From Zavarzinella formosa DSM 19928 (GTDB lineage Bacteria; Planctomycetota; Planctomycetia; Gemmatales; Gemmataceae), in contig NZ_JH636439.1 of NCBI RefSeq assembly GCF_000255705.1, positions 1,695,012 to 1,759,011 of the forward strand: a stretch of 64,000 nucleotides of DNA. Reading direction: 5' to 3'. Positions 20,024 through 29,118 of the stretch are shown here, one piece after another (positions within the stretch are counted from its first letter, which is position 1; each line of letters opens with the position of its first letter). The position numbers and the translations under genes are program-made. The notes below the pieces were generated by a model. It was not told where the DNA came from. It did not search any database and saw nothing but the letters and a program-made list of their open reading frames with translations.

Positions 20024-21016
20024 ATGCGAATTTTGGTGACCGGCGGGGCGGGATACATCGGCAGCCACGCCATGCGAGCGTTAACGGCCGCCGGTCATGA
20101 AGCCTGGACTTATGATAATCTCTCCTACGGCCATCCGAAGGCCGTGAAGGAAGACCGCCTTGTCATCGGTGATCTGCTCGACAAGGACCGGCTTGACGGC
20201 ACGTTTGTTCAAAATCAAATCGAAGCGGTTCTGCATTTCGCGGCCTTCGCCTTTGTCGGGGAGTCGGTCACCAATCCGGGGATTTACTATCGGAACAACG
20301 TCGCCGGTTCGCTATCCCTCTTCGAGGTGATGCGCCGACACGATGTCCGGAAGATTGTGTTTTCCAGCACTTGCGCCACTTATGGGATTCCCGATCAAAT
20401 CCCGATCACGGAACAGACGCCCCAACGGCCGATTAACCCGTATGGCCACACCAAACTCATGATCGAACAGGCCCTGCGCGATTATTCGCGGGCCTATGGC
20501 TGGGGATGCGTGGCCCTGCGATATTTCAACGCCTCCGGGGCCGCCGCCGACGGGAGCATTGGCGAAGATCACACCCCCGAAACGCATTTGATTCCGCTAT
20601 TGATTGCGGCGGCCCTTGGTCGCCGGGGACCGGTGAAAATATTCGGAACCGATTACCCGACTCCCGATGGCACCTGTGTGCGTGATTACATCCATGTTGA
20701 TGATCTCGCCTCGGCCCACTTGAAAGCGTTGGAAACGCTGACACCCAATTCCTTCACGGCGATCAACCTTGGCATCGGCAAGGGATTCAGCGTCCGGGAA
20801 GTCATCCGGGCGGTCGAACAGGTTGGCGGCCGACCCGTTCCGGTGGAATTCTCCGACCGGCGCGAGGGCGACCCCCCTGCCCTGATCGCTGATTCCCGGC
20901 TGGCTCGTGAGAAATTAGGCTGGGAGCCGGAGAAAACCCGTTTGGAAGACATCGTCGCCAGCGCTTGGAACTGGCATCGCCAGCATCCGGACGGTTTCCG
21001 CACGTCGAGGCAATGA
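20024..21016 (+). CDS. galE: UDP-glucose 4-epimerase
   Basis: This is an extended short-chain dehydrogenase of 330 residues. The NAD-binding GGAGYIG is at residues 7-13, the catalytic SSTCATYG segment is present, and Tyr140 and Lys144 form YxxxK in PYGHTKL. The signature LRYFNASGA and the C-terminal DYIHVDDLASAHLKAL match GalE closely. It interconverts UDP-glucose and UDP-galactose in the cytoplasm, supplying galactose for surface polysaccharides. Length is typical for bacterial GalE. Confidence 0.94.
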   Translation: MRILVTGGAGYIGSHAMRALTAAGHEAWTYDNLSYGHPKAVKEDRLVIGDLLDKDRLDGTFVQNQIEAVLHFAAFAFVGESVTNPGIYYRNNVAGSLSLFEVMRRHDVRKIVFSSTCATYGIPDQIPITEQTPQRPINPYGHTKLMIEQALRDYSRAYGWGCVALRYFNASGAAADGSIGEDHTPETHLIPLLIAAALGRRGPVKIFGTDYPTPDGTCVRDYIHVDDLASAHLKALETLTPNSFTAINLGIGKGFSVREVIRAVEQVGGRPVPVEFSDRREGDPPALIADSRLAREKLGWEPEKTRLEDIVASAWNWHRQHPDGFRTSRQ

Positions 21017-21107
21017 CGACGGGAAAGAAATTTCCTTTCCAATGGCGAACCTTGCCGTTTTGTGATACTCTTTATCTCAACCATCCAATCTGGATCAGAG
21101 CGTAAAC

Positions 21108-21407
21108 ATGGCCCGGATGACTCGCGAATTGTCCTTGGTGTTGGTCGGCTCGAGTATTCTCACGGCCGGATATTTCCTGTATCCCGAAGACGATCTTGAA
21201 GCCAAGCAAAAAGAGCAAGTGGCCCAACAGGTCGCCGGGAACCATCACACCACCGGCACCCACCGGTCCGGGTTCATCTGGATTCACACCGGAGCCTTCC
21301 GGGGCGGGTATTCCAACGGGTCAGTCGGGTCGCGTCCGGTGGCGATGGGCGGCAACGTCTCCCGAGGAGGCTTCGGCTCCATTGGCCGGGGTTCCGTCGG
21401 CGGCTGA
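21108..21407 (+). CDS. Small YgiB/DUF1190-like exported protein
   Basis: The protein has 99 residues. A hydrophobic N-terminal segment (LSLVLVGSSILTAGYFLY) may be a signal or anchor. The C terminus has NVSRGGFGSIGRGS, which recalls the RGGFG tail of the YgiB family (DUF1190). The next gene, 44 bp downstream, encodes a YgiC-like glutathionylspermidine-synthase homolog. In E. coli ygiB and ygiC are also neighbours, so the pair supports the call. The protein is much shorter than YgiB and lacks a clear lipobox, so homology is tentative. Confidence 0.55.
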   Translation: MARMTRELSLVLVGSSILTAGYFLYPEDDLEAKQKEQVAQQVAGNHHTTGTHRSGFIWIHTGAFRGGYSNGSVGSRPVAMGGNVSRGGFGSIGRGSVGG

Positions 21408-21451
21408 GGTTTTCATTTCCCTTCTCTCCATCCCGAAACTCCGGGCGTCTC

Positions 21452-22579
21452 ATGCACCGCCTCGTCATGGATCCCCGACCCGGCTGGCAAAAACGGGTCG
21501 AGGAAGTCGGCTTGCACTTCCACACACTCCGGGGCGAGCCGTATTGGGATGAAACCGCGTCTTATCAGTTGTCCTCCTTCGAGGTCGATCAACTCGAACT
21601 GGCCGCTAACACGCTCCATGAGATGTGCCTGAATCTTGTTCAGGAAGTCATCGATCAACGGATGTTCGGCATCTTCATGATCCCCAAGGAAGCGGAGGAA
21701 TATGTCATCCGTTCTTGGGAAGAACAGGAGCCGAGCATCTACGGCCGATTCGATCTCGCCTACGACGGTGTCAGCCCGCCGAAACTGCTTGAATACAACG
21801 CGGACACGCCGACTGCCCTGTTGGAAGCCTCCATCGTGCAGTGGAAGTGGCTCAAGGATGTGGACGAGCGAGGCGATCAGTTCAACAGTATCCACGAACG
21901 CCTGATCGAAGCTTGGCAGGCCCTTAAAGATTACGACGCGGGGCCAATTCATTTCGCAGCCCTCTCGGGAATTCCCGAAGATTACATCACCGTTGAGTAT
22001 TTGCGGGACACCGCGATCCAAGCAGGTTTCGAGACCGATTATCTCGATGTCGAGGACATCGGCTGGGACAAAGCCCAGAAACAGTTTGTGGACCGGGCCG
22101 GGAAACCCATCCACCGATTGTTCAAGCTCTACCCGTGGGAATGGTTGCTTCGCGAGGAATTCGCCGACCATGTGCGAACCTCCCCCACGAAATGGGTCGA
22201 ACCCGCGTGGAAAGCCATCTTGAGTTGCAAGTCGATCCTTCCCCTGCTCTACGAACGCTACCCGGACAGCCCGTTTTTGCTGCCCGCTTCGTTCCGCGAA
22301 TTGCAGGGGAATTACGTTCGCAAGCCGGTGCATGGCCGCGAGGGAGCGAACATCAGCGTCATCATGAACGGCCAGACCCGTCAGGTGACGGATGGAATTT
22401 ACAGTGACAGCCCGAGCGTCTATCAAGCCCTCGCCCCGATGAAGGCTTACGACGGCCGCTATCCCGTGTGCGGGGTCTGGGTTGTCAATGGCGTCGCCTG
22501 CGGTCTCGGCATCCGCGAGGATGAAACCATCATCACTCAAAACACCAGTCGATTTGTGCCGCATCAGATGGTCGATTGA
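21452..22579 (+). CDS. Glutathionylspermidine synthase-like ATP-grasp protein (YgiC type)
   Basis: The protein has 375 residues. Segments such as YWDETASYQLS, GRFDLAYDG, PPKLLEYNADTPTALLEAS and the C-terminal KPVHGREGANISV match the C-terminal synthetase domain of glutathionylspermidine synthase, an ATP-grasp C-N ligase. Stand-alone YgiC/YjfC proteins have this domain, and their substrate is not the classical glutathione-spermidine pair as far as is known. The preceding small YgiB-like gene supports this subgroup. It likely ligates a peptide or amine in the cytoplasm, but the reaction is not predictable. Confidence 0.85.
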   Translation: MHRLVMDPRPGWQKRVEEVGLHFHTLRGEPYWDETASYQLSSFEVDQLELAANTLHEMCLNLVQEVIDQRMFGIFMIPKEAEEYVIRSWEEQEPSIYGRFDLAYDGVSPPKLLEYNADTPTALLEASIVQWKWLKDVDERGDQFNSIHERLIEAWQALKDYDAGPIHFAALSGIPEDYITVEYLRDTAIQAGFETDYLDVEDIGWDKAQKQFVDRAGKPIHRLFKLYPWEWLLREEFADHVRTSPTKWVEPAWKAILSCKSILPLLYERYPDSPFLLPASFRELQGNYVRKPVHGREGANISVIMNGQTRQVTDGIYSDSPSVYQALAPMKAYDGRYPVCGVWVVNGVACGLGIREDETIITQNTSRFVPHQMVD

Positions 22580-22611
22580 CTCGAACGCCATGTAACTGAC
22601 GGAATACCGCG

Positions 22612-24015
22612 ATGACACAACACTTCACCACGGACCAACTCGACGCTGACACACTTCGCTACTTGCAAATCGTCGCCGCCGCCGATGGCAAGCGAATGCC
22701 CGGCATTTACAACGGCCAAACGAATCTTTGGCCCGTTGGCGGGTTGATTATCGGGATTGCCATCCTTGTCGCGACGTTCTTTCTGACGTTTCCGCCAACC
22801 GAAGAACCGACCAAGGAAGCCTGTCTTCAAACAGCCGGGGCTCTGCTGGGCGGCTGGATGATTACGGCCGCCTTTCGCGTGTGGATGGCCTCGGCCTCCG
22901 GAAAACGGCTGGGGGATTTTGTCTATGCGGATTCGCTGAGCCTCTACGAGGTCTCTGGAAACTCGGTGACCGTCACCAGTTTGACGGACATCGAAGAGGC
23001 GAAGGTCACCCAAAACTTCAGCGAGGGGGCCTACCAAAACAGCGCCGTGAGTGTGAAATTGGTTTCCGGTCGCAAATTCTTCACCCTCTATTCGGAATTG
23101 ACCGGCAAACGGATGGCCATCTATCTGAATTCGCTCGCGTATATGCGGGCGGGCGGCGAGGACGGCACGGACGAACAACTCAAGGCGCTCAACCCGACAG
23201 AAATGGCGGCAGTCGCCAAGCATATCTCATCCACCGGCAACTTCCCCAGAACCTTGGCCGACGTTGATGAGGTGGATCACATCGAAGTGCCCGTCCCGAG
23301 ATCTGGCGGGTCCGGGATGAGCGGCGGGTTCATCTGGTATCTGATGATCATCGGGGTCGGCGCGGTGATGTTCTTCGGCTTCCAGACGTTCAACAAATTG
23401 ATGCGGGAAGACACGATTTACGACCGAATCATGCAACTTTCCCCCAAGGATCAACCCCCCGCCCTCCGGCTTTACCTGGCCCGTCCGGAATTCAACAAGC
23501 ATCGGGCAGAAGCCGAAGCGAAACTGCTGACGGCTTACACCAACGCCTCGACACGAATGATCCAAGGCAAGAACCCGGACTTTCAGGAGTCGATGCGGAT
23601 TCTGGTGATGTCGCTGGCCACGAGGCCACAGCCAGTGATTTCATTGGTGATCGAGGAGGAAAACGCCGCCGGTGATCCGCAGGCAAAGGACCGGATGAAA
23701 AAGACCCGGGATCAACTGGCCGACAAATGGGGAAGCACGATCGGGGACGAGTTGGTGATCTTCGCCGAACCGGATGACCCGGCGGTCAAAGGGATGATCC
23801 AAATCGCCTATCGCTTTCAAAACGGCGGATTGGCTTACTCGGTTACCTTCCGCAAAGGGCCGGACGACGAGCCATTCAAAAAACTTGACGGAGTCTACAA
23901 GGCGACTCTTGATCCGAATGCTTTCGACATCCCCGGTTTCGTCGACCACCTCCTTGGGGAAAGTTGCGGAATCACGGTGCAACGCGTCCAGATCCCGTTG
24001 GATGAGGATTTTTAA
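22612..24015 (+). CDS. Membrane protein of unknown function
   Basis: The protein has 467 residues. Two transmembrane helices lie near residues 42-62 and 72-92 (GGLIIGIAILVATFFLTF, then AGALLGGWMITAAFRVWMA). A PH-like region follows, around 110-190 (DFVYADSLSLYEVSG, SVTVTSLTDIEEAKV). A third helix is near 242-262 (IWYLMIIGVGAVMFFGF), and a soluble C-terminal domain is unrecognised. It follows the YgiC-like gene by 32 bp in the same direction and may be in the same transcript. An inverted repeat (ATGGCAA / TTGCCAT) just after the stop is too weak to call a terminator. Confidence 0.6.
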   Translation: MTQHFTTDQLDADTLRYLQIVAAADGKRMPGIYNGQTNLWPVGGLIIGIAILVATFFLTFPPTEEPTKEACLQTAGALLGGWMITAAFRVWMASASGKRLGDFVYADSLSLYEVSGNSVTVTSLTDIEEAKVTQNFSEGAYQNSAVSVKLVSGRKFFTLYSELTGKRMAIYLNSLAYMRAGGEDGTDEQLKALNPTEMAAVAKHISSTGNFPRTLADVDEVDHIEVPVPRSGGSGMSGGFIWYLMIIGVGAVMFFGFQTFNKLMREDTIYDRIMQLSPKDQPPALRLYLARPEFNKHRAEAEAKLLTAYTNASTRMIQGKNPDFQESMRILVMSLATRPQPVISLVIEEENAAGDPQAKDRMKKTRDQLADKWGSTIGDELVIFAEPDDPAVKGMIQIAYRFQNGGLAYSVTFRKGPDDEPFKKLDGVYKATLDPNAFDIPGFVDHLLGESCGITVQRVQIPLDEDF

Positions 24016-24204
24016 GGCGATGGCAAACTAGAAAATCGCTTGATTGCCATTTGGTAAGAATGACATGTTCGTGTAAAAACTGCTCTCGAATTGTAAAGAA
24101 TCTTCTGGTACTCTTCTCTTCGACGACACGGGAATGTCTCCGCCAAGGACGGTGGAACTCTCGGATGTCCGTTTGGCTCTCAAACCCGAACAGGGAGGTT
24201 CGCG

Positions 24205-25863
24205 GTGGCACGTCGCTGGCGACTCCGCAACAAACTGTTGCTCGGCCTTGGCCTGGTGGTCGGGTGCGTGGCAGCCCTGATCGCAGGGGCGGCGTATGGC
24301 CTTTCGTCCTACATGGGGACGATGAAGACCACGGATAGCAAGCTCGCCGAATTGCTTAAACTCGACGAACTCAAGCCCGTGGCCTCGGCCATCATCACCC
24401 AACCGGCCGGAGCTTTCCGCGAGCCCAACACCGTCGCCATTGGCGAGGCGGGCACCGGGGAGATTCGTCGGGCCAAACAACAACTCGAACTATCCCGCAA
24501 ACTGTTTTCCCAATACAAGACGGTCTTTGAAGACACTGTTCGCCGTGGCCGCGATCCCGATCCTTATCAGGACACGCAACTGGTGAGCCTGATCGAGCGG
24601 ACCTTCATCGATCTCGAATCAGCCATCGACCAATTTGCCGGCCCCACTACGGTTGCCGTCAGCAAACCTCTAGCTGCTGACGAACATGTGGGCAAGAAAC
24701 ACAGTGCTCTTTTGAAGGCCGTTGACGATCTTCGCAACGAAGTGGCCAAGGATATGTACGACCGGATCGGCCAGGCCCGCGTGGATTACCGCCGTTCGGT
24801 GACCATCGTGAGCATCGCCACCGGGGTCGCGTTTCTTCTGATGGTTTCGCTGGTCAGCCTCATTTCAGGCTGGATCTTCAAGCCCATCCGCGATTTGCAA
24901 GAAGGCGTTCGCCGGGTGACAGAGGGAAATTTCGGCGAGCCGATCATCGTGGAATCCGGAGACGAACTCGAAGACCTAGCGGCCGCGTTCAACGGCATGA
25001 TGATGCGGGTCCGGGATGTTTACAGGGAACTCGAATCGCAAGTGGATGAACGCAGCAAGCAACTGGTTCTTTCGGAGCGCATGGTGAGCGTCGGCTTCCT
25101 CGCCGCCGGGGTGGCCCATGAGATTAATAATCCGTTGGCTAGCATCGCCTTTTGCAGTGAAGCCTTGGAAAGCCGCTTGAAGGATTATCTGAGCCGGAAT
25201 CCGCAAGAAACCGAGGTCATCAGCAAATATTTAAAGATGATCCAACAGGAAGCCTTCCGTTGCAAGGGCATCACCGGGCGGTTGCTGGAGTTTAGCCGGG
25301 TGGGCGAACGCCGCCGGGAACCCACCGATATTTCCGAGCTTGTGCAAAGTGTGCTGGCCATCGCCCAGCACCTGCAAAGCTGCCGTGGCAAACGGATCAT
25401 CTTCCAACCCTACAGCACGGTGGTTGCGGGGGTTTGCGGAGAAGACATCAAGTCGGTTGTGTTGAATCTTGTGGTAAATGCGCTGGAAAGCATGGAAGAG
25501 GGGGGCGTTTTGACGATCACCCTCAAGGGAATCGGGTCCGACACGGAACTGATGTTCACAGACACCGGATGCGGAATGACCGCCGAAACGCTGAACAACA
25601 TCTTCGAGCCGTTTTACACGCGAAGTCGGACTGGCAAGGGAACAGGATTGGGGTTATTCATCAGCCACCACATCGTGTCGCAGCATGGGGGGGAAATCCA
25701 TGCGGCCAGCACGGGTCCGGGCCAGGGGACGACCTTCACGGTTCGTTTCCCCATCAACCCGGCGGTCGGGCAGGAGCAGCATCGCTCGCCGAACATCCTG
25801 CCGTTCGGTAATGCCCGCAAGGGTGGGTCCATCACGGAGGAAGGTCTTGGCCACGCCGCCTAA
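24205..25863 (+). CDS. Membrane sensor histidine kinase
   Basis: The protein has 552 residues. The GTG start at 24205 is fixed by GGGAGG seven bases upstream. Transmembrane helix 1 is at about residues 10-30 and helix 2 at about 197-222, with an extracytoplasmic sensor between them. Then come HAMP (FKPIRDLQEGVRRVTEGNF), an H-box with phosphorylated His305 (AAGVAHEINNPLASI), and a C-terminal ATPase with N box LNLVVNALESM, G1 DTGCGM and G2 GTGLGLFI. The NtrB-like HEINNPL box suits its partner, a sigma-54 activator whose start lies inside this gene's last 17 bases. The signal is unknown. Confidence 0.92.
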   Translation: MARRWRLRNKLLLGLGLVVGCVAALIAGAAYGLSSYMGTMKTTDSKLAELLKLDELKPVASAIITQPAGAFREPNTVAIGEAGTGEIRRAKQQLELSRKLFSQYKTVFEDTVRRGRDPDPYQDTQLVSLIERTFIDLESAIDQFAGPTTVAVSKPLAADEHVGKKHSALLKAVDDLRNEVAKDMYDRIGQARVDYRRSVTIVSIATGVAFLLMVSLVSLISGWIFKPIRDLQEGVRRVTEGNFGEPIIVESGDELEDLAAAFNGMMMRVRDVYRELESQVDERSKQLVLSERMVSVGFLAAGVAHEINNPLASIAFCSEALESRLKDYLSRNPQETEVISKYLKMIQQEAFRCKGITGRLLEFSRVGERRREPTDISELVQSVLAIAQHLQSCRGKRIIFQPYSTVVAGVCGEDIKSVVLNLVVNALESMEEGGVLTITLKGIGSDTELMFTDTGCGMTAETLNNIFEPFYTRSRTGKGTGLGLFISHHIVSQHGGEIHAASTGPGQGTTFTVRFPINPAVGQEQHRSPNILPFGNARKGGSITEEGLGHAA

Positions 25864-27304
25864 TTCACTTCGCGTCCTCTTTGTGGACGACGAAGTTTCG
25901 CTTCAAGAACTCATGCGGGCTGAACTGCCCCGGTTGGGGCATGAGGTCACTGTTTGCCAGGACGGTCGCTCGGCCATCAAGGCTCTGGAAAAGGGGACGT
26001 TCGACGCCGCCATTCTGGACCTGAAGATGCCGGACATGACCGGCATCCAAGTGCTGGAACGGCTCAAGCAATTGTCGCCGGACACCGAAGCCGTGATGAT
26101 GACCGGCTATTCCAGCAAGGAAACCGCCGTCGAGGCGATGCGGCTTGGGGCTTTCGATTACATCGAAAAGCCTTGCAAGCTCGTCGAGATCGAGGGCATC
26201 CTCATCAAGGTGGCCGAGAAGCGAAAGCTCAAGCACAAGAACATCGCCCTGCAAACCCGCGTGCAGGCGGCCGAGGGACCGAACCGCCTGATGGGCGAAA
26301 GCCCGGCGATGCAAGGCGTTCATCGGCTCATCGCCATGACCGCCCCGACGGACGCCACCGTGCTGATCCAAGGGGAAACCGGCACGGGCAAAGATGTCGT
26401 CGCTCGGACGCTCTATCAAATGAGCAAACGAGTCGACATGCCGTTCGTCCCGGTCAATTGCGGATCGTTGTCACCCACGTTGGCCGAGAGTCAACTGTTC
26501 GGACACCGTCGCGGTGCTTTCACTGGCGCCGACCGCGATCACAAGGGTTTCTTCGAGGTGGCCAACGGCGGCACTCTGTTCCTCGACGAACTGGGCGAGC
26601 TGGACAAGAACATCCAAGTGAAGTTGCTGCGGTTCTTGGAATCCGGCGAACTTTACCGCGTCGGCGACACGGAGCCGCTTCGCACCGAAGTCCGCGTGAT
26701 TTGCGCGACGAACCGCGATCTTCGGAAAATGATTTCGGAAGACGATTTCCGCGAAGACTTGCTCTATCGCCTCAATACGTTCGAGATCCAATTGCCCCCG
26801 CTCCGCGAGCGATTGCAGGATTTGCCGATGCTGGCGTTGCACTTGCTCGCCCGCTCGGCCAAGCGAACCATCGAGCAAGTGGACGGCCTGATTACGCCGG
26901 AAGCTTTCCAAGCGATGTTTGAATACCACTGGCCGGGCAACGTGCGGGAACTGGCCAACGCGATGGAATACGCCTACATCGTCGCCGGCGGCGGTTCGAT
27001 CACTGCGGCCCACCTGCCACAAGTCGTGCGAACCAAGTCCGCCGGCCGCCCGGCCACGGTTCCCATGATGCAATCGAACGCCGTGGCCAGCCAAGCCCCG
27101 ACGATCCTGCCAATGACTCAACCTGCATCATCCGGCGGCCCGAATGTTCGCACGCTCCATGACATCGAAATGGAGCATATCCTGCGAACCTTGGAGAAGA
27201 ACGGCGGCAACAAGCCGACCACCGCCAAGGAACTCGGCATCAGTTTGAAGACGCTTTATAACAAGCTGAATCGCTGGGAAGATGACCGCCGGGCGGCGGG
27301 ATAA
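25847..27304 (+). CDS. NtrC-family sigma-54-dependent response regulator
   Basis: The start is a TTG at 25847, chosen because GGAGG at 25836-25840 sits six bases upstream and the receiver domain begins immediately (LRVLFVDDE). It gives 485 residues. Asp58 is the phosphoacceptor (AILDLKMPD). The AAA+ domain has Walker A GETGTGKD, the sigma-54 contact loop GAFTGA, Walker B TLFLDEL and a sensor region ending PGNVREL. The C terminus is a Fis-type helix-turn-helix (NKPTTAKELGISLKTLYNKL). It should remodel sigma-54 RNA polymerase once phosphorylated by the overlapping kinase. No -24/-12 promoter was recognised nearby, so its targets lie elsewhere. Confidence 0.94.
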   Translation: MATPPNSLRVLFVDDEVSLQELMRAELPRLGHEVTVCQDGRSAIKALEKGTFDAAILDLKMPDMTGIQVLERLKQLSPDTEAVMMTGYSSKETAVEAMRLGAFDYIEKPCKLVEIEGILIKVAEKRKLKHKNIALQTRVQAAEGPNRLMGESPAMQGVHRLIAMTAPTDATVLIQGETGTGKDVVARTLYQMSKRVDMPFVPVNCGSLSPTLAESQLFGHRRGAFTGADRDHKGFFEVANGGTLFLDELGELDKNIQVKLLRFLESGELYRVGDTEPLRTEVRVICATNRDLRKMISEDDFREDLLYRLNTFEIQLPPLRERLQDLPMLALHLLARSAKRTIEQVDGLITPEAFQAMFEYHWPGNVRELANAMEYAYIVAGGGSITAAHLPQVVRTKSAGRPATVPMMQSNAVASQAPTILPMTQPASSGGPNVRTLHDIEMEHILRTLEKNGGNKPTTAKELGISLKTLYNKLNRWEDDRRAAG

Positions 27305-27346
27305 CTCAAGCGACGGACAGCGGTTGGATCGACGAAATAAAGAACC

Positions 27347-27489
27347 CTGTGAAGCCGCGACTCGGAGGCTTTGCGGAGAGGAGCGAGTTTCGAGACGGTC
27401 ACTTATGTCGGCGAGTTTTGGCCTTCGGTGACAGTCTTGAGACTCGCTCCTCTCCGCAAAGCCTCCGAGTCGCGGCTTCACAGTTTTTT
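27347..27489. repeat. 42-bp perfect inverted repeat with T6 tail, between convergent genes
   Basis: The left arm 27347-27388 and right arm 27442-27483 are perfect complements over 42 bases. Pairing continues inward, with a few mismatches or wobbles, for about 14 more bases. The central loop is roughly 25 to 50 bases. TTTTTT follows the right arm at 27484-27489, so the plus-strand transcript would form a huge intrinsic terminator for the response regulator gene. The FAD dehydrogenase gene converges from the other side and ends at 27496. The stem is far longer than terminators need, which suggests a mobile palindromic repeat reused as a terminator (inference). Confidence 0.85.
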
Positions 27490-27495
27490 CGCTGC

Positions 27496-29115
27496 TTACT
27501 TGCGCAACGATGCATACCTAGCGACAATCGCCTTTGCCGTCCGCAATCCATCCACCGCCGCACTGACAATCCCGCCCGCGTACCCTGCCCCTTCGCCGGC
27601 CGGGTAAATCCCCGTCAATCCGGGCGTCTCGCGGGTTTCGTCGTCACGGGGAATTCGTACGGGAGAACTGCCCCGTGATTCCGGGCCGACCAGCACGGCA
27701 TCACGCATGAACTTGCCACGCCACATGCCGTCCATTCTTGGCAGCCCTGATTGCAGGGCTTTCCAAATGTAAGGGGGCAATACTTCGGCGAGATCGATGG
27801 CCATCTTCTCGCGGGGATAGCTTGAAGCGGGCACGCTTGGCGAAGCGGTCCAGTTCATGAAGTCCGTTGCTCGTTGAACCGGACAGGCATAACTGCCCCG
27901 GCCAAGTTCAAAGGCTTTGCGTTCGTACTGCTCCTGGATTCGCATCCCGGCCAGCGGATCGTTGGAACCGAACTCGCTCAAGGGAAGCGTGACCACCAAG
28001 CCGCTATTCGCATACGGCGAATCCCGTTTGGACAGGCTCATGCCGTTGGTGGCGAAGTACCCTTCTTGGGAAACGCTGGGAATGACATATCCCCCGGCGC
28101 ACATGCAGAAAGTAAACACGTCGGCCGAACCGCCATGAGCCACCAGCGAATAGTCCGCGTTGCCGAGCGTTTCTTCATAGGGTCGGAAACCATACTGCAC
28201 CCGGTTCACCAATTCTTGCGGATGCTCGACCCGCACACCGATCTGGAACGGCTTTTGTACGACGGGCACGCCGCGCCGAAGCAGCATCTCGTACATGTCG
28301 CGGGCACTATGCCCGGTGGCGATCACCGCCAGTTCGGCCGGGATTTCTCCACCGGAAGTGACGACAGCCTTCAACCGGCCTTCCTGAAACACCAAGTCTT
28401 CGACGCGAGTTTTAAATCGCACTTCGCCGCCGAGGCTTTCAATCCGTTGCCGAATGGCTTTCACCACGGCCGGCAAACGGTTGCTGCCAAGGTGCGGCCG
28501 ATGGAAATACATGATCGACGGTTTGCCCGGTTGCTGGCCCTTGCAGTCGGCGAAGAGTTTCAGCACCCGCATCACATCCGGGCCGGTGTTGCGGCAGGTC
28601 AATTTGCCGTCGCTAAACGTCCCGGCGCCACCTTCGCCGAAGAGGTAATTGCTCTCCGGGTGAAAGGCCCCGCCATCGTCGAAGGTTTTCACATCGCGGA
28701 TGCGCTCATGCACCGGCGAACCGCGTTCCAACACTAGCGGTTGATAACCCATCTCCGCGAGGAAATACCCGGCGACCAAACCGGCCGGACCGCTGCCGAT
28801 CACTACCGGACGATGAGTAAGCGCGACCGATCCGGGAGTCGGCATCTCAAACGGCGGTTCGTCAAACGCTTCGATCTTCGCGGCGGCATAGGCGGCCCGT
28901 TTCAACACCCGCGATTGGGCGTCTTCCGGCAGACGAACCTCGGCATTGTAAACGAAACGCAGGTCGCGCTTGTCCCGGACATCCAGGCTTTTGCGGAGGA
29001 TTCGCCAATCGTGGAGATCACCCGGAGGAATGCCGAGCGTGCGGGAGATGAGATCCGGCAGGGCGTTCTCGCCGACATCGACGGACAAACGCAAATTCGA
29101 GACGCGGAGAGCCAT
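27496..29115 (-). CDS. FAD-dependent dehydrogenase (COG2509-like)
   Basis: The protein has 539 residues. The dinucleotide-binding GSGPAG motif is at residues 107-112 in VVIGSGPAGLVAGYFLAEMG. Then come LERG, the FGEGGAGTFSDGKL segment typical of this uncharacterised dehydrogenase family, VIATGHSARD, and a C-terminal GIYPAGEGAGYAGG FAD-contact region. The first 95 residues are the small N-terminal domain usual for the family. The substrate is unknown. A zinc-ribbon protein gene lies directly upstream with a 3-bp gap, so the two are probably cotranscribed. Confidence 0.88.
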   Translation of the reverse strand: MALRVSNLRLSVDVGENALPDLISRTLGIPPGDLHDWRILRKSLDVRDKRDLRFVYNAEVRLPEDAQSRVLKRAAYAAAKIEAFDEPPFEMPTPGSVALTHRPVVIGSGPAGLVAGYFLAEMGYQPLVLERGSPVHERIRDVKTFDDGGAFHPESNYLFGEGGAGTFSDGKLTCRNTGPDVMRVLKLFADCKGQQPGKPSIMYFHRPHLGSNRLPAVVKAIRQRIESLGGEVRFKTRVEDLVFQEGRLKAVVTSGGEIPAELAVIATGHSARDMYEMLLRRGVPVVQKPFQIGVRVEHPQELVNRVQYGFRPYEETLGNADYSLVAHGGSADVFTFCMCAGGYVIPSVSQEGYFATNGMSLSKRDSPYANSGLVVTLPLSEFGSNDPLAGMRIQEQYERKAFELGRGSYACPVQRATDFMNWTASPSVPASSYPREKMAIDLAEVLPPYIWKALQSGLPRMDGMWRGKFMRDAVLVGPESRGSSPVRIPRDDETRETPGLTGIYPAGEGAGYAGGIVSAAVDGLRTAKAIVARYASLRK

Positions 29116-29118
29116 GAT

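Noticed and set aside
27349..27678. Open frames through the 42-bp inverted repeat
   Set aside because: They arise from the symmetric repeat on both strands and run into the FAD dehydrogenase end; no protein family.
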